Notes under the pieces: generated by a model
Seen by the model: the letters and a program-made list of their open reading frames with translations, nothing else
Told to the model about the DNA's origin: nothing
Databases searched by the model: none
Shown: positions 1-10,197 of the stretch, piece by piece
Position numbering within the stretch: position 1 is the first letter of the stretch
Layout of the letters: each line of letters starts with the position of its first letter
Position numbers and translations under genes: made by a program
NCBI RefSeq assembly: GCF_017377505.1
Contig: NZ_JAFREN010000011.1
Location: forward strand, 1-64,000
Origin: Enterococcus sp. DIV0212c
GTDB lineage: Bacteria; Bacillota; Bacilli; Lactobacillales; Enterococcaceae
Reading direction: 5' to 3'
DNA length: 64,000 nt

Positions 1-108
1 TGTTTTTTACTCTTTTTTAGTGACAAAAACCAATATAACTATTTTTTCTACACGCTTCTGATATCTTCAATCTAAAATCTTTTTAAAGTATAAACAATAT
101 ACGTCTTC

Positions 109-1803
109 TTATCTAAACATTGTTTGCGCTGCTTTAGCCAACACTTTCGGATCACGATTGTAAGGTGTGACAGGGATAATTTCCTTATCGATATCAAATA
201 ACGTATACACAGCAATTCTTGCCGCACGGACTGAATATTCTTCTGTAAAGACCATATCTTTTGGTATTTCCACAAATTGACTGACCATCGCAAAATTCGT
301 ACTATTTTCAGGAACAACTTGAGGGCGGTCGGTCATTTTACGTGGTTGGAACTGCGCATCGATATATGGCATATAGGCTGGGATCACATTCACAACATCT
401 TTGATGATTTCATCCCAATCCGCTTGCCAACCCATTTGACAAATCCATTCGTATAAAATTTCTTCACCCGTACAATCACGCATTGGTTTTTTCACGTAAT
501 CGCCGACTTTATCTGTGTAAATGCCGTAACCCCAGAAAATCGTTGTATTAGGATCTTGGTTTTTAAAATGAGGTTGGGCTGCAACAACCGTACTCATCAA
601 CCAGCTTGAGTCTTTCAAGGTCATCAAAGCACCAGAGCCTGGAATATTGCCAGAAAATTCTTCGATTCGTTTTAATAATTTATCGCCGCGGCATGTTACT
701 GTAAAACTTTCCCAGTTCGTTTGCGCTTCATTGCCAAAGAATGGTTCTGGATTACCTAATCCCACTTTTTTCTTAGCAATATTGCGCCATAAACGAGCAG
801 AGCGTGATTCTTCTGTAACAGCTGGTGCTGGTGTATTCCAATCACCTTCTGTAGAACTATCTGTCATGGTTCCATTAGTCATGATCACAACATCTTCTTC
901 ATTCAGCTCGATTGTTTCTCCATTACCTAGTTTTAAAGCAGTGACAGTGATTTCAGATCCAGGTTTAAATTCTAAGTCAACCACATCTTCATTTAAAGTA
1001 AAGTCAACACCATGTTTTTCTAAGAATGATTTCAATGGTAAAATCACGCTATCGTATTGATTCAATGCTGTACGGGTTACCCCTTCTAGCGTATCAATAC
1101 GAGAAAACTCTAAAATCATCCGATTCATATAACGACGTAATTCAAATGCGCTACTCCATTTTTGGAATGCGAAGGTCGTTTGCCACATATACCAAAAATT
1201 AGTTTCAAAGAAATGCGGACCAAACCATTCTTCAATTGTCACTCCGTCCAAGCTTTCTTCAGAAGCCGCTAATAATTTTGTCATAGCCAAGCGATCTTCA
1301 TTATCAAAGCCCATAGTGTGAGCATTAAGAATTTCTTGATCTTTTGTAACTAAACGTGCTTGAGCATGCGTTGGATGTAAGTGATCAAAGTTTAAAATTT
1401 CTTCTGTCACACTATGATTCGCCCACTCAAGTGATGGAATGCTATCAAATAATTCCCAGAAATTTTCATATGTTTCTTCATTCAGCATCCGGCCACCACG
1501 AGCTACAAAGCCTTTTTCGTTGGTGCCAATACCGTCATTACTTCCGCCAAGAATTTTCATGCCTTCGATCACATGGATATTTTTCCCGTTAAAATTTGCA
1601 TCACGAATCAAGTAAGCTGCTGCTGACATTGTCGCAATTCCACCACCGATTAGGTAAACTTGTTTGTCTCCATAATAGCGGCTGTTGATTTCTTCTTCTA
1701 CCTCAGCAACTTTTTCTACTTTCTTTTCAGCGGATACTTTTTTGGCAAGGAAAGCCGCACCTAATGCACCTGCTGCTGCTAATCCAATATGTCTTTTTTT
1801 CAT
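109..1803 (-). CDS. Oleate hydratase family protein (MCRA), divergent, with N-terminal hydrophobic segment
   Basis: This 564-aa protein belongs to the FAD-dependent oleate hydratase (myosin-cross-reactive antigen) family, which adds water to the cis-9 double bond of unsaturated fatty acids. The FAD-binding glycine motif GGGIATMSAA lies at residues 53-62. The family RGGR motif at 102-105 is followed by Met, where the classical enzymes have the catalytic Glu (RGGRE). Some characterised family members from other subfamilies are known to lack this Glu, so activity is possible but the subfamily differs from the second copy at 56573-58345. Residues 6-20 form an Ala/Gly-rich hydrophobic stretch after KKR, which looks like a membrane anchor or uncleaved signal and is absent from the second copy. 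The start has a GGAGGG-type ribosome site. The TetR-type gene lies immediately upstream on the same strand. Confidence 0.9.
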   Translation of the reverse strand: MKKRHIGLAAAGALGAAFLAKKVSAEKKVEKVAEVEEEINSRYYGDKQVYLIGGGIATMSAAAYLIRDANFNGKNIHVIEGMKILGGSNDGIGTNEKGFVARGGRMLNEETYENFWELFDSIPSLEWANHSVTEEILNFDHLHPTHAQARLVTKDQEILNAHTMGFDNEDRLAMTKLLAASEESLDGVTIEEWFGPHFFETNFWYMWQTTFAFQKWSSAFELRRYMNRMILEFSRIDTLEGVTRTALNQYDSVILPLKSFLEKHGVDFTLNEDVVDLEFKPGSEITVTALKLGNGETIELNEEDVVIMTNGTMTDSSTEGDWNTPAPAVTEESRSARLWRNIAKKKVGLGNPEPFFGNEAQTNWESFTVTCRGDKLLKRIEEFSGNIPGSGALMTLKDSSWLMSTVVAAQPHFKNQDPNTTIFWGYGIYTDKVGDYVKKPMRDCTGEEILYEWICQMGWQADWDEIIKDVVNVIPAYMPYIDAQFQPRKMTDRPQVVPENSTNFAMVSQFVEIPKDMVFTEEYSVRAARIAVYTLFDIDKEIIPVTPYNRDPKVLAKAAQTMFR

Positions 1804-1902
1804 GAGAATCCCTCCGATTCAATTTATGAACCTAGCGTACAATGATTCTATAAAAATGTCTTGTGATAGCCTTTCCATTCTGTCTTCTTTTTAGACACAA
1901 TG

Positions 1903-1913
1903 GACAATTTGTC
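1903..1913. promoter_or_regulatory. Palindromic candidate operator between the TetR gene and the oleate hydratase gene
   Basis: GACAATTTGTC is a perfect 11-bp palindrome that overlaps the stop codon of the TetR-type gene. It lies about 100 bp upstream of the hydratase start. TetR-family operators are short palindromes of this kind. No convincing -35/-10 pair was found beside it, so the assignment is tentative. Confidence 0.35.
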
Positions 1914-2487
1914 ACAACAGTTCATTTTCTTGAGCATACAAGCGATAAGAGAAAAATTCAGTATCTTTAGCCAAACGGAATAATTGTGTAGCGATTTCTA
2001 AGGGAGATTCCTTATAGCTGTTTAAAATCCAATCAATCAAGACACCGCTACAACCATATGAAAAGAAACGAGCATAAAATATCTTATCTTCTGGAAGCAG
2101 CTGATTTTCTTTATCTACTTGATCGAATAAATTAATAAACAATTTATTTGTGATCGTAGAAAAACATGTTCTTAAAATATCTGAATCTGAGCTGACTGTA
2201 TTATAATAGAAATCGCTTTTTGACTGGATCGCTTTGAGCATTTTTAACGCTTGCTCTTCCCAATTATCGATGCTGACTTCTGGTGAGTCTAAATAAATCA
2301 GCGCATCATGTGTGTAAATCCATCGTAATAGATCGTTTTTATCGGTAAAGTGATAATAGAAAGTTTGGCGGTTTAACCCTACTTCTTTGGTAATATCCTG
2401 CACACTGATTTTACTGAACAATTTATGATCGCATAATTCAATCAATGCAGATGAGATCGCTTTTTTGGTTATTTGTGATTCGCTCAT
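1912..2487 (-). CDS. TetR/AcrR family transcriptional regulator
   Basis: This regulator has 191 aa. An N-terminal TetR helix-turn-helix sits at about residues 8-55, with the recognition-helix signature VGLNRQTFYYHF, followed by a helical ligand/dimer domain. The frame stays open upstream to 2679. The start chosen here is ATG at 2487, because GAGG lies seven to eight bases upstream and the TetR domain begins at once; the upstream extension resembles no domain. It is probably the local regulator of the oleate hydratase gene 108 bp downstream on the same strand. A fatty-acid ligand would fit that target but is inference only. Confidence 0.85.
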   Translation of the reverse strand: MSESQITKKAISSALIELCDHKLFSKISVQDITKEVGLNRQTFYYHFTDKNDLLRWIYTHDALIYLDSPEVSIDNWEEQALKMLKAIQSKSDFYYNTVSSDSDILRTCFSTITNKLFINLFDQVDKENQLLPEDKIFYARFFSYGCSGVLIDWILNSYKESPLEIATQLFRLAKDTEFFSYRLYAQENELL

Positions 2488-2699
2488 ATTTTTTTCCTCA
2501 CTTTTTTTAGATAGGTTCATCATACCAAAAAAATGGGGGGAAATATAAGGTTTTGATAGATTTTTAGGGATTGTTAATGGTTGGTGGGAATTAGGAGTAA
2601 AAATAATTGATTCGCATGCATATTTTCTGACGTATTTACTAACATATACGAAACAAAAACTACATATTTTTCGTCTCATTTGGATAATATAACGTTCAT

Positions 2700-2880
2700 T
2701 TTCATATTATGTTATTTATTGGCAACTGCCACGTAAGGTCGTGATTGCAGTGGCAAAGTTTGTTTCAACGATCGTCGCGCCGCTTTTTTGTGGCTCTTGT
2801 CAATTACTGGTTATCTGCTCGAGATGACGATTAATGCAGTTGCCTGATAACTCACGCGTCAATTGTCATACCAGACGAAA
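2700..2880. repeat. Intergenic region with a long-range inverted repeat
   Basis: No gene is supported between 2488 and 3063. Within it, GGCAACTGC near 2720 is matched by its complement GCAGTTGCC near 2838, bracketing about 120 bp that contains further short complementary pieces. It could be a structured RNA or the remains of a small repeat element. Confidence 0.4.
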
Positions 2881-2884
2881 AGAA

Positions 2885-2957
2885 GAGCCCGGGACAAAAC
2901 TAAAAATCAGTTTTGCTTCGGGCTCTAAATCCGAATAAACGCTTTTGTCTCATCCTC
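2885..2957. repeat. Small intergenic repeat with a strong hairpin
   Basis: The first 41 bases (2885-2925) form a near-perfect hairpin with stem GAGCCCG/CGGGCTC and internal AAAACTAAAAATCAGTTTT. They are followed by a segment ending GTCTCATCCTC, which is roughly complementary to the conserved end of the repeat family seen at 8163, 30256 and 62161. The same hairpin core with different stem bases occurs at 45756-45796. Confidence 0.6.
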
Positions 2958-3063
2958 TTCGTGATTAAACAGAAAAGTTTCTTTCATTTAGCATACTTGT
3001 TGTATCGAAATTTAATTAACAGTGTCACAGTTAGAAAGTTTATCACTTCAGACGTGACTCGTT

Positions 3064-5022
3064 CTATTTTTTTGAGTATGGGATTGTTACAGTACCATTA
3101 AAAATAAAATTATTCGAGACAAATTCAAAGTTATAGCTTGTCTCTCCATTGTCACTCAGGTTCTTCCAATGAAGTAAATTAGTTTCTGGAAAATAGCTTC
3201 CGTTATCACTGATTTTACTTAAATTAAACGATCCATCAGTCATTCCTATAACTGGATTTTTCAATGTTAATTGATTATCTGTTGCTATTGTTTTATTTTC
3301 CAGTTTGATTTGCTGATTCCTTACAGAACCATTTCTAAGATCTGGTTTATTAACAAGCGGCGTGATATCTTTGATTTGATTACCATCCAATTGAAGATAA
3401 TCAAGTTCAGCTAAATTACTTAGTGAACTTATATCACTGATTTGATTATCCTTTAGCGAAAGCTCAGTAAGATTAGGTAACTTATTTAATGAATGTATAT
3501 CGCTAATTTGATTATTAGATAGATACAGTTTCCTAAGACTAGACAGATTACTTAATGGACTTATGTCCTGTATTTGACTATCTTTCAAATCAAGGTAAGT
3601 TAGTTTATTCAATCTACTTAATGAACTTATGTCCCGTATTGAATTACCATATACACCAAGCGTTTCAAGATTAAACAATTCACTTAATGAGCTTAAATCA
3701 CTGATTGAATTATACTCCAAATAAAGATGTTTTAAATTAAATAAGTTACTCAATGGACTTAAATCACTGATTTGTGAGGCACCTAAATAGATAGATTCGA
3801 GATTGGTTAATTTTTTCAATGCGCTTATATCACTTATTAGGTTGCTATCTTCTTCAATAGTAATTACTTCCAAATTTGTTAGATTACTTATAGGACTTAG
3901 ATCGCTTACTTGGGGACAGTTAGTACGCAACGAATCTATATTTTTTAAGTATTGCATCCCCTGTAAAGAATTAACCTCACTGTTATAAATTGTAAATATG
4001 CTATTAATCAATAACAGTCTTTCTTCACTGACTTTTTTTTCAACGTCTTCTCTCAATCTTTCAGCAACTATTTTAGCTAATGCAGGATCAGGAAACCATT
4101 CATTGATGGGTTTTTCTTCTGAAATTACGGTAACTTGATATCTACCAATTTCATTCTCTTTTTCATTCAATACAGAGATTTGTACATTGTCTTTTATATC
4201 TGTGATAAAAACGGTCGACTCAATTTCAAAAGTTCCGTCTGACTTGATATCGACTGTTGTATAACGTTTACGATTAACAAACAAACGGACTTTTTTCGCT
4301 TTAGCTAAGTCCTTACCTGATAATTTGCCTAATACCTTTTGATCTTTTCCTAAAGTGTATGATGGAATTTCCGACTCTAAACCAATCGGGTTCAGAGCAA
4401 CTGGGATTCTTCCTAATTCTTTTCCTGCAACTGATCCAACGATTTCCACATGATCATCAACCGAAGTAATATCTCTTGAATCAACAGGGATCCTATAGGT
4501 TTGATCTACTTTGACTTTAACCGTTTCTATAATTTCTCCATCAATTAATAATGAAACTTCATCCATCTTATTTCCAGCTATTCCGGTAATTGCTTCATCA
4601 AACATAGTATAATCTGCAGCGCTTAAGATGATTTCTGCTTGTTCCAACGCAACTATTTGGCGGCTTAGTTCGTTGCCTTTCCGATCCAAACCAACGACTT
4701 CGACTTTGTCTGCTACTTTTTGTATTGCGTCTTTTGCTTCAATTTCAAATGAGTTATCATTATAGATTATCCCACCTTGAACACGCTGATGATTAACATG
4801 TAATTCAACCTTTTTGATGGCTGATGATAAAATTTCTCCTGTAACATACTCATCTTGGCCTACTCTAAATGAATCAGAGATAATCTGTTCATTTTTAAGC
4901 ACCTTCAACTCAATTTGCTCCGTTGCTTGTTCTTGTGCAATAGTAATTAGTGGAAAACTGCTAACAAACGAACTACACAATACCAGACAACTAGCGATCA
5001 ACATACCTTTTTTACCTTTCAT
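3064..5022 (-). CDS. Secreted internalin-like leucine-rich repeat protein with tandem Ig-like modules
   Basis: This is a predicted secreted protein of 652 aa. A signal peptide occupies about residues 1-27. Three tandem beta modules at about 30-310 each follow the pattern (T/V)G.. ..K.V.L.(V/I)(N/D)... FEIE... V.(V/I)..., like the bacterial Ig-like domains of enterococcal and listerial surface proteins. About ten 21- to 22-residue LRRs follow (about 365-570, consensus NLxxLxLxxNQIxDIxxLxxL). The last ~75 residues form an internalin-type Ig-like cap ending FNGTVTIPYSKK. There is no LPXTG, WxL or transmembrane anchor. The start was set at 5022, not 5028, because AAGGAGG gives seven-base spacing to that ATG. 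It is likely an adhesin or surface-associated protein. The shorter paralogue at 30405 has the same kind of C-terminal cap. Confidence 0.85.
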   Translation of the reverse strand: MKGKKGMLIASCLVLCSSFVSSFPLITIAQEQATEQIELKVLKNEQIISDSFRVGQDEYVTGEILSSAIKKVELHVNHQRVQGGIIYNDNSFEIEAKDAIQKVADKVEVVGLDRKGNELSRQIVALEQAEIILSAADYTMFDEAITGIAGNKMDEVSLLIDGEIIETVKVKVDQTYRIPVDSRDITSVDDHVEIVGSVAGKELGRIPVALNPIGLESEIPSYTLGKDQKVLGKLSGKDLAKAKKVRLFVNRKRYTTVDIKSDGTFEIESTVFITDIKDNVQISVLNEKENEIGRYQVTVISEEKPINEWFPDPALAKIVAERLREDVEKKVSEERLLLINSIFTIYNSEVNSLQGMQYLKNIDSLRTNCPQVSDLSPISNLTNLEVITIEEDSNLISDISALKKLTNLESIYLGASQISDLSPLSNLFNLKHLYLEYNSISDLSSLSELFNLETLGVYGNSIRDISSLSRLNKLTYLDLKDSQIQDISPLSNLSSLRKLYLSNNQISDIHSLNKLPNLTELSLKDNQISDISSLSNLAELDYLQLDGNQIKDITPLVNKPDLRNGSVRNQQIKLENKTIATDNQLTLKNPVIGMTDGSFNLSKISDNGSYFPETNLLHWKNLSDNGETSYNFEFVSNNFIFNGTVTIPYSKK

Positions 5023-5160
5023 TTCCATACCTCCTTAATAATTAAGCTATGATTATATCATTTTGTTACTAATTTAAAATATAAAACTAAACAATTTAAG
5101 CAAAAAAAAATTAATTTCCACTATTTACTTAGTTTCTATATTGACTATAGATTCAACTAA

Positions 5161-5190
5161 AAAAAGGTATAGCCGAAGCTACACCTTTTT
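5161..5190 (-). terminator. Rho-independent terminator of the 5229-6287 gene
   Basis: A 13-bp stem (AAAAAGGTATAGC paired with GCTACACCTTTTT, one mismatch) surrounds a CGAA tetraloop and leads into a T-tract on the minus strand. Confidence 0.8.
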
Positions 5191-5228
5191 TATTCTAAAC
5201 AATAACAGATTTATTTAGTTACATTCTC

Positions 5229-6287
5229 TTATAATTTACTTTCAGTCACAGGATCTTTAACTAAATTAGCACCCCATAAACCTGCTAGAGAAGTAATGAT
5301 CATACCAAGGATCATTGCCACAAATCCCCAAACAGATGCTTTAGCTACTGTGTTTGAGGCATCTTCTGCTGTTTGTCTAGCTTCTTTGATATCTTTATCT
5401 AACTCTTTTTTCGCATCTTCAAGACTTGTTTGTGCATTTTCAATTTGTGTTTGTGCTTCTTTAGAAGCGGTTTGTAATTCATTGTAGATATTATCTGTTG
5501 CTTGTTTTGCTTCATCTTCAGATAGGTCGGTATTTGCTGCAACAGCATTAGCGATTGCTGGTCGGTCAACTGAATCACCAATTTTTTTCGCTTTTTCTTT
5601 TAAAGAGTCGCCTGTATCTTTGAAGATTTTATCTGAGTTATCTGGATTTTTAAGGATTTCTTTTCCAGCATCTGTGATTTCATCCGTTGCTTCTTTCATT
5701 TGATCCTTCAAGTAATCAGGTTGTAACTCTTTCACGTCAGTATCAGATAAGACTTTTTTGACTTGCCCTTGAAGTTCACTTGTATCAACTGATTGAACAC
5801 CTTCTGTCACTTTGTCGAAACCTTTACTGATGGCATCAGACGTACCAGATGCTACAGTTTCTACCGTACTGCCTGTTGCTGAAGCGATATTACCAAACAA
5901 CGAACCAATCGCTGAGAATGCGCCGATCGCTGTATAAGAAAGAATTGCTAATAAGACTAAAACACTGGTTGCCCAAGTTAAAAATCCATGAACTAAACCA
6001 ACTCTGCGTGCTGCCACTCCTGCAATAAATCCACTACAAAATAATGAAAGAACAAATGTCACCACTGTCCAAATAATAAGTCCTGTTCCCACACCATCTA
6101 ACGGATTGTCAGATGTTGGTTTAACCATTCCAAAACCAATTGCTGATCCAATCAAACTTAAAGTAAAGAAAATCGCAAAGAAGGAAACCAATCCTGCAAT
6201 AATCGCCCCCCAAGAGATATTCACCCCTGCTTCATCTTGCGTTGTTAAGTACGATACAAAACCTTTTTTTCTCGTATTCTTTTCCAT
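5229..6287 (-). CDS. Membrane protein with long helical central domain, function unknown
   Basis: This protein has 352 aa. Three or so hydrophobic helices lie in residues 20-140, with a small-residue-rich ISWGAIIAG start. A charged, Ala/Lys/Glu/Gln-rich helical or coiled-coil stretch follows at about 150-315, and a single transmembrane helix lies near the C-terminus (about 320-345). The Gly-rich N-terminal helices resemble membrane proteins found in Firmicutes stress or cell-envelope contexts, but I cannot name the family. The start at 6287 gives AAAGGA at eight-base spacing. The gene stands alone, with its own terminator. Confidence 0.75.
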   Translation of the reverse strand: MEKNTRKKGFVSYLTTQDEAGVNISWGAIIAGLVSFFAIFFTLSLIGSAIGFGMVKPTSDNPLDGVGTGLIIWTVVTFVLSLFCSGFIAGVAARRVGLVHGFLTWATSVLVLLAILSYTAIGAFSAIGSLFGNIASATGSTVETVASGTSDAISKGFDKVTEGVQSVDTSELQGQVKKVLSDTDVKELQPDYLKDQMKEATDEITDAGKEILKNPDNSDKIFKDTGDSLKEKAKKIGDSVDRPAIANAVAANTDLSEDEAKQATDNIYNELQTASKEAQTQIENAQTSLEDAKKELDKDIKEARQTAEDASNTVAKASVWGFVAMILGMIITSLAGLWGANLVKDPVTESKL

Positions 6288-6450
6288 AATTTCCATCCTT
6301 TCGTTAATTTTTTTATTAATTGGTACACTATCAACTATAAAAGCAGAAAATATTTAGTGCAAATGATACGATTTTATTTCTAATTGAATACTCACTTTTT
6401 TGAACAAATCAGATCTAATTAAAAAATACCGCTGCTTATTTATTTGACAA

Positions 6451-6503
6451 AAAAATACTCAATCCACTAATCAGAAAACTAATTTCGTGTCTTGAGTATT
6501 TTT
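6451..6503 (-). terminator. Terminator downstream of ruvB
   Basis: AAAAATACTCAA (6451-6462) pairs perfectly with TTGAGTATTTTT (6492-6503). A T-rich run follows on the minus strand. Confidence 0.75.
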
Positions 6504-6509
6504 ATTTCA

Positions 6510-7520
6510 TTATTCTTGATAGTAAGACTCGTAACCAAAATGTTCATAAGCTAGAGCTGTAGCAATCCGCCCTCTTGGTGTTCGCTTGATAAAGCCTTTT
6601 TGGATCAAGTAAGGTTCGTACATATCCTCAACTGTTTCAGTCTCTTCACTGATATTTACAGCTAAGGTACTTAAACCAACGGGACCGCCGCCATACAATT
6701 CGATCATTGTTTTTAATAACTTTTGATCGACATAATCCAAGCCTTGGTGATCAACTTGTAATAAAGTTAACGCTTGATCTGCAATCCCACGATCGATCGT
6801 ACCATTTGACTGAACTTGCGCAAAATCCCGCACTCGTTTTAATAATCGGTTAGCAATTCTAGGTGTTCCGCGAGAACGACGGGCAATTTCAAACGCACCT
6901 TCTTCTACGATTTCTGTTTGGAAAATATCTGCTGAGCGCAATACGATTTCTTTTAGATCTTGCGTTTCATAATATTCCATATGAGAAATGATCCCGAAAC
7001 GATCTCTTAATGGCGCTGATAACATCCCTGCACGGGTCGTAGCACCAATCAAGGTAAACGGCGGTAAGGGAAAATGAACTGGGTGTGCTGTTGTCCCTTG
7101 TCCTACCATGATATCTACGTAAAAATCTTCCATAGCAGAATACAACATTTCTTCCACCACACGAGGCAAACGATGGATCTCATCAATAAATAAAACATCG
7201 CCTGGTTCAAGTTCATTTAAAATGGCGACTAAATCTCCAGCTCGTTCGATCGCAGGTCCACTGGTCGTGCGGATATTAACATGCATCTCATTGGCAATCA
7301 CCATGGCCATTGTTGTTTTTCCTAATCCTGGCGGGCCATATAAAAGTGTATGGTCTAACGCTTCTTCCCGATTTCGGGCAGCTTCGATGTAGATTGTAAG
7401 CTCTTGTTTGACTTTATCTTGACCGATATATTGTTCGAGAAATTGAGGTCGCAGTGACTTTTCCAGTGATTCTTCGCCTTCACTTGTTTGAGCGGAAAGT
7501 AGTCTTTCATCTTCTGTCAT
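6510..7520 (-). CDS. ruvB: Holliday junction branch migration DNA helicase RuvB
   Basis: RuvB is the hexameric AAA+ motor that drives branch migration at Holliday junctions loaded by RuvA. This copy has 336 aa, the usual length. Walker A GPPGLGKT is at residues 62-69 and Walker B FIDEIH at 111-116. The sensor stretch IGATTRAG and the C-terminal winged helix (RTPRGR) are both present. The start at 7520 gives AAGGAGG eight-base spacing; an upstream in-frame ATG at 7526 is too close to it. It lies 12 bp after ruvA and is cotranscribed with it. Confidence 0.97.
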   Translation of the reverse strand: MTEDERLLSAQTSEGEESLEKSLRPQFLEQYIGQDKVKQELTIYIEAARNREEALDHTLLYGPPGLGKTTMAMVIANEMHVNIRTTSGPAIERAGDLVAILNELEPGDVLFIDEIHRLPRVVEEMLYSAMEDFYVDIMVGQGTTAHPVHFPLPPFTLIGATTRAGMLSAPLRDRFGIISHMEYYETQDLKEIVLRSADIFQTEIVEEGAFEIARRSRGTPRIANRLLKRVRDFAQVQSNGTIDRGIADQALTLLQVDHQGLDYVDQKLLKTMIELYGGGPVGLSTLAVNISEETETVEDMYEPYLIQKGFIKRTPRGRIATALAYEHFGYESYYQE

Positions 7521-7532
7521 AGCCATTCCTCC

Positions 7533-8144
7533 TTAGCGTTTCATCATAAATTTCAATGCATTGCGTAAATACTCGTCTGTTGGTTGGACGCCTAAATCTT
7601 CCAGTTTCGGTGTGATCCGCTTGATTTCTTTTTCGCTGTAACCTAATGCACTCAACGCTTCTAACGCTTCTGTTAGTGATTGATTTGTTGATGATGCATT
7701 CGGTGCTTTAGCCATAGCTTCAACGGCCGCATCTGACGTTTCTAACTCGCCTAATTTACCTTTTAGATCTAGGATCATTTGCTGCGCTGTTTTCTTACCT
7801 ACACCAGGGAACTTGGTTAAATAAGCCGCATCTTCACTCTCGATCGCATTGATCAAACCGCCGTGATCGTCTGAAGCCATGATCGCAAGGCCACTCTTTG
7901 GACCGATACCTGAAACGCTGATCAGTTTTAAAAATAATTGCTTTTCATCTAAGTCACCAAATCCATATAATACATGTGCATCTTCACGAATGACTTGGTG
8001 AACATAGATTTTGATTTGTTGATCGGTTTTTCCAGAATAACGATAGGGATTGCCTACAGAAATCTGAAACCCGATGCCATTTGTTTCTACTACAATATAA
8101 TAAGGACTGATAAACGTGACTTTACCAATGATATACTCGTACAT
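7533..8144 (-). CDS. ruvA: Holliday junction branch migration protein RuvA
   Basis: RuvA binds the four-way junction as a tetramer and recruits RuvB. This copy has 203 aa. It has an N-terminal OB fold ([12 protein letters not shown]), two helix-hairpin-helix motifs ([12 protein letters not shown] and [13 protein letters not shown] at about 75-130) and a C-terminal RuvB-binding three-helix domain (LGYSEKEI). It is the first gene of the ruvAB pair and is preceded by AAGGTG. Confidence 0.97.
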   Translation of the reverse strand: MYEYIIGKVTFISPYYIVVETNGIGFQISVGNPYRYSGKTDQQIKIYVHQVIREDAHVLYGFGDLDEKQLFLKLISVSGIGPKSGLAIMASDDHGGLINAIESEDAAYLTKFPGVGKKTAQQMILDLKGKLGELETSDAAVEAMAKAPNASSTNQSLTEALEALSALGYSEKEIKRITPKLEDLGVQPTDEYLRNALKFMMKR

Positions 8145-8162
8145 AATTTCACCTTTCTAAAT

Positions 8163-8199
8163 GAGGTTGGTTCAAAAGCGTTTAGCTCCGAGAAATAAG
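8163..8199. repeat. Partial copy of a dispersed intergenic repeat
   Basis: The bases GAGGTTGGTTCAAAAGCG and the following TTTAGCTCCGAGAAATAAG closely match the left end of the full element at 62161-62329. The right end is missing here. Confidence 0.55.
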
Positions 8200-8296
8200 A
8201 AGGAGGTGCTTTTAGACCACCGTTTCCTGCGTTTAACACGCACATACGTTTCTATTTTAGCACAAATTCAAGAAAATCAGTAGCTTGATAAAAAGA

Positions 8297-8333
8297 AAGC
8301 CAATACGAATTAGGATTACATTCGCATTGGCTT
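8297..8333 (-). terminator. Terminator of the oligopeptide-binding protein gene
   Basis: The stem AAGCCAATACGAAT/ATTCGCATTGGCTT has one mismatch and is followed on the minus strand by a T-rich tract. It is placed just beyond the stop at 8340. Confidence 0.75.
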
Positions 8334-8339
8334 ATTTTT

Positions 8340-10010
8340 TTATTCAGAAATGTATGTCCATTTATAGTCATATCGTGCGCCTGCTCCGTGAGCCACTACA
8401 CCTTTAACTTTTGAACTACGCATGTGGGCTTCTGCTTTTTGATAGACTGGGGCAACACCCATATCGTCCATCAATAGTTTTTCAGCATCTACCATATCTG
8501 TCCAGCGTTTTTCTGGATCAGAAGCATCTTTACTACCTGAATCTTTTACTAGTTGGTCATATTTTTCATTCGAATAACGACCTCTGTTGTAAGAGCCACC
8601 AGTTAGGAATAAATCAGTGAAACTGCTTGGGTCAGCATAATCTGCGCCCCAACCGCCCATGATCACTTCGAAATCACCATTTTTACCACGATCTAGACGA
8701 ACGGTAAACGGTACATTTGTCACTGTCACATTCACACCATCAAGGGTTTCTTTCACTGCTCCTTGGATATATTCTAGTACTTTTTTGGTAGAATCAGTAT
8801 CATCACCCACAATATCCAGTTTGAATGAATCGACTCCTAATTCTTGTTTTGCTTTTTTCCAGTATTCTTTCGCTTTTTTAGTATCATGGGTCAATACGTT
8901 TTTATTTTCATCAGCAAAGTCTTTGTTGCCTTCTAGTGAAAATGACATGCCCGCTGGCACGAGACCAGTAGAAGCAACCGAGCCGTCTCCTAAGATTCGG
9001 TCAACTAACGCATCGCGATCGATCGAATAAGAAATTGCTTTACGTAGATTGGCATTGTGATACGGTGATTTTTCATCTCTTTGATTGAATTCAAGATATG
9101 ACGTTCGAGCATCTTTCTCGATTACAAGCTCTGGATCATCAGCCATTTGTTTTGCTAATTCTCCACTCAAGATCACATCGTCTGCTTGTCCATCTTGGAA
9201 AAGATTCAATGATGTCGGTGCTTCTTTGACTACTTTTACTTCGATTTTATCTAGTTGAACGGCATCTTTATCCCAATATTGATCATTTTTTGTGTAAGAC
9301 CATTCGGTATCTGTTCCAGGTCCGTCAAAATCAGTCAATGTAAAGGGTCCGTTATAAACTGATGCATCACTCGTTGTTGCATAATCTTTGCCTTTTTCTT
9401 CAATTATTTTTTTATTTTGCGGGAAAAATGATGGGAAAGCCAACAAGTAATCAAAGTATGGTGTTTCTTGTTCTAAGGTTACTTCTAATTCATGATCACC
9501 AATTGCTTTGATCCCTAATTCATCCAATCCTTTTTTCCCAGCAGAAACATCTGCACCGTTTTTAACTAATTCAAACATGTACGCATACTCTGCTGCTGTT
9601 TTAGGATCTGCTGTCCGTTGCCATCCATAAACATAATCTGAAGCTACTACAGGATCACCATTTGACCATTTAGCTTCTTCTCTAAGTTTAAATGTGTACG
9701 TCAACCCATCATCGCTTTTCTTTGCCAACTCTACTGCACCAGCTGGCTGTGGTTTGCTCTTATCATCTAAACGATATAGCCCTTCATAGACATTGTTCAA
9801 TGCTGAAAAGCTGATCGTATTTGTTGCTACTGATAAATCTGCACTTGGCATTTCTTGTTGTACGACTAGTTTAAAAAGCTGTTCCCCACTCGCTTTTTTA
9901 CTATCCGTACTGCTATCTGTAGAACCAGTCTTGCCACCACCGCAGGCTGCTAATACTAGAGTAGATAGCATCATAACACTGATTAATTTCGTTATGTTCG
10001 TTTTTTTCAT
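8340..10010 (-). CDS. Oligopeptide ABC transporter substrate-binding lipoprotein (OppA family)
   Basis: This is an extracellular peptide-binding lipoprotein that would deliver oligopeptides to an Opp-type ABC permease. It has 556 aa. The lipobox LVLAAC places the lipidated Cys at about residue 23. The mature region is a family 5 solute-binding protein, with signatures in YVYGWQRT, NGPFTLTDF and DLFLTGGSYNRG. No permease or ATPase genes lie nearby, so it must use a transporter encoded elsewhere. A close paralogue lies at 45818-47470. In enterococci, proteins of this family also bind peptide pheromones, but nothing here singles out that role. Confidence 0.93.
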   Translation of the reverse strand: MKKTNITKLISVMMLSTLVLAACGGGKTGSTDSSTDSKKASGEQLFKLVVQQEMPSADLSVATNTISFSALNNVYEGLYRLDDKSKPQPAGAVELAKKSDDGLTYTFKLREEAKWSNGDPVVASDYVYGWQRTADPKTAAEYAYMFELVKNGADVSAGKKGLDELGIKAIGDHELEVTLEQETPYFDYLLAFPSFFPQNKKIIEEKGKDYATTSDASVYNGPFTLTDFDGPGTDTEWSYTKNDQYWDKDAVQLDKIEVKVVKEAPTSLNLFQDGQADDVILSGELAKQMADDPELVIEKDARTSYLEFNQRDEKSPYHNANLRKAISYSIDRDALVDRILGDGSVASTGLVPAGMSFSLEGNKDFADENKNVLTHDTKKAKEYWKKAKQELGVDSFKLDIVGDDTDSTKKVLEYIQGAVKETLDGVNVTVTNVPFTVRLDRGKNGDFEVIMGGWGADYADPSSFTDLFLTGGSYNRGRYSNEKYDQLVKDSGSKDASDPEKRWTDMVDAEKLLMDDMGVAPVYQKAEAHMRSSKVKGVVAHGAGARYDYKWTYISE

Positions 10011-10197
10011 TTTATTCTCCTCAATAAATAATTATTTTCTTTTCTAATTTTAATTTTCTGAATATTTTTATAATACTAGAAATCTTAGCAAATAGCAATC
10101 TTTTTTATGACATAGAAAAACAACATTCGTTATTCATTTTTAACGACTAAAAAAAGCCCACCTTAGTAGACTTTTCATACTTTGGCGGACCTTTTAG

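Noticed and set aside
1..108. Left edge of the window
   Set aside because: AT-rich sequence downstream of the oleate hydratase gene; no gene or clear terminator could be supported.
10151..10195. Possible msrB terminator
   Set aside because: The hairpin has several mismatches and only a moderate T-run, so it was not listed as a feature.
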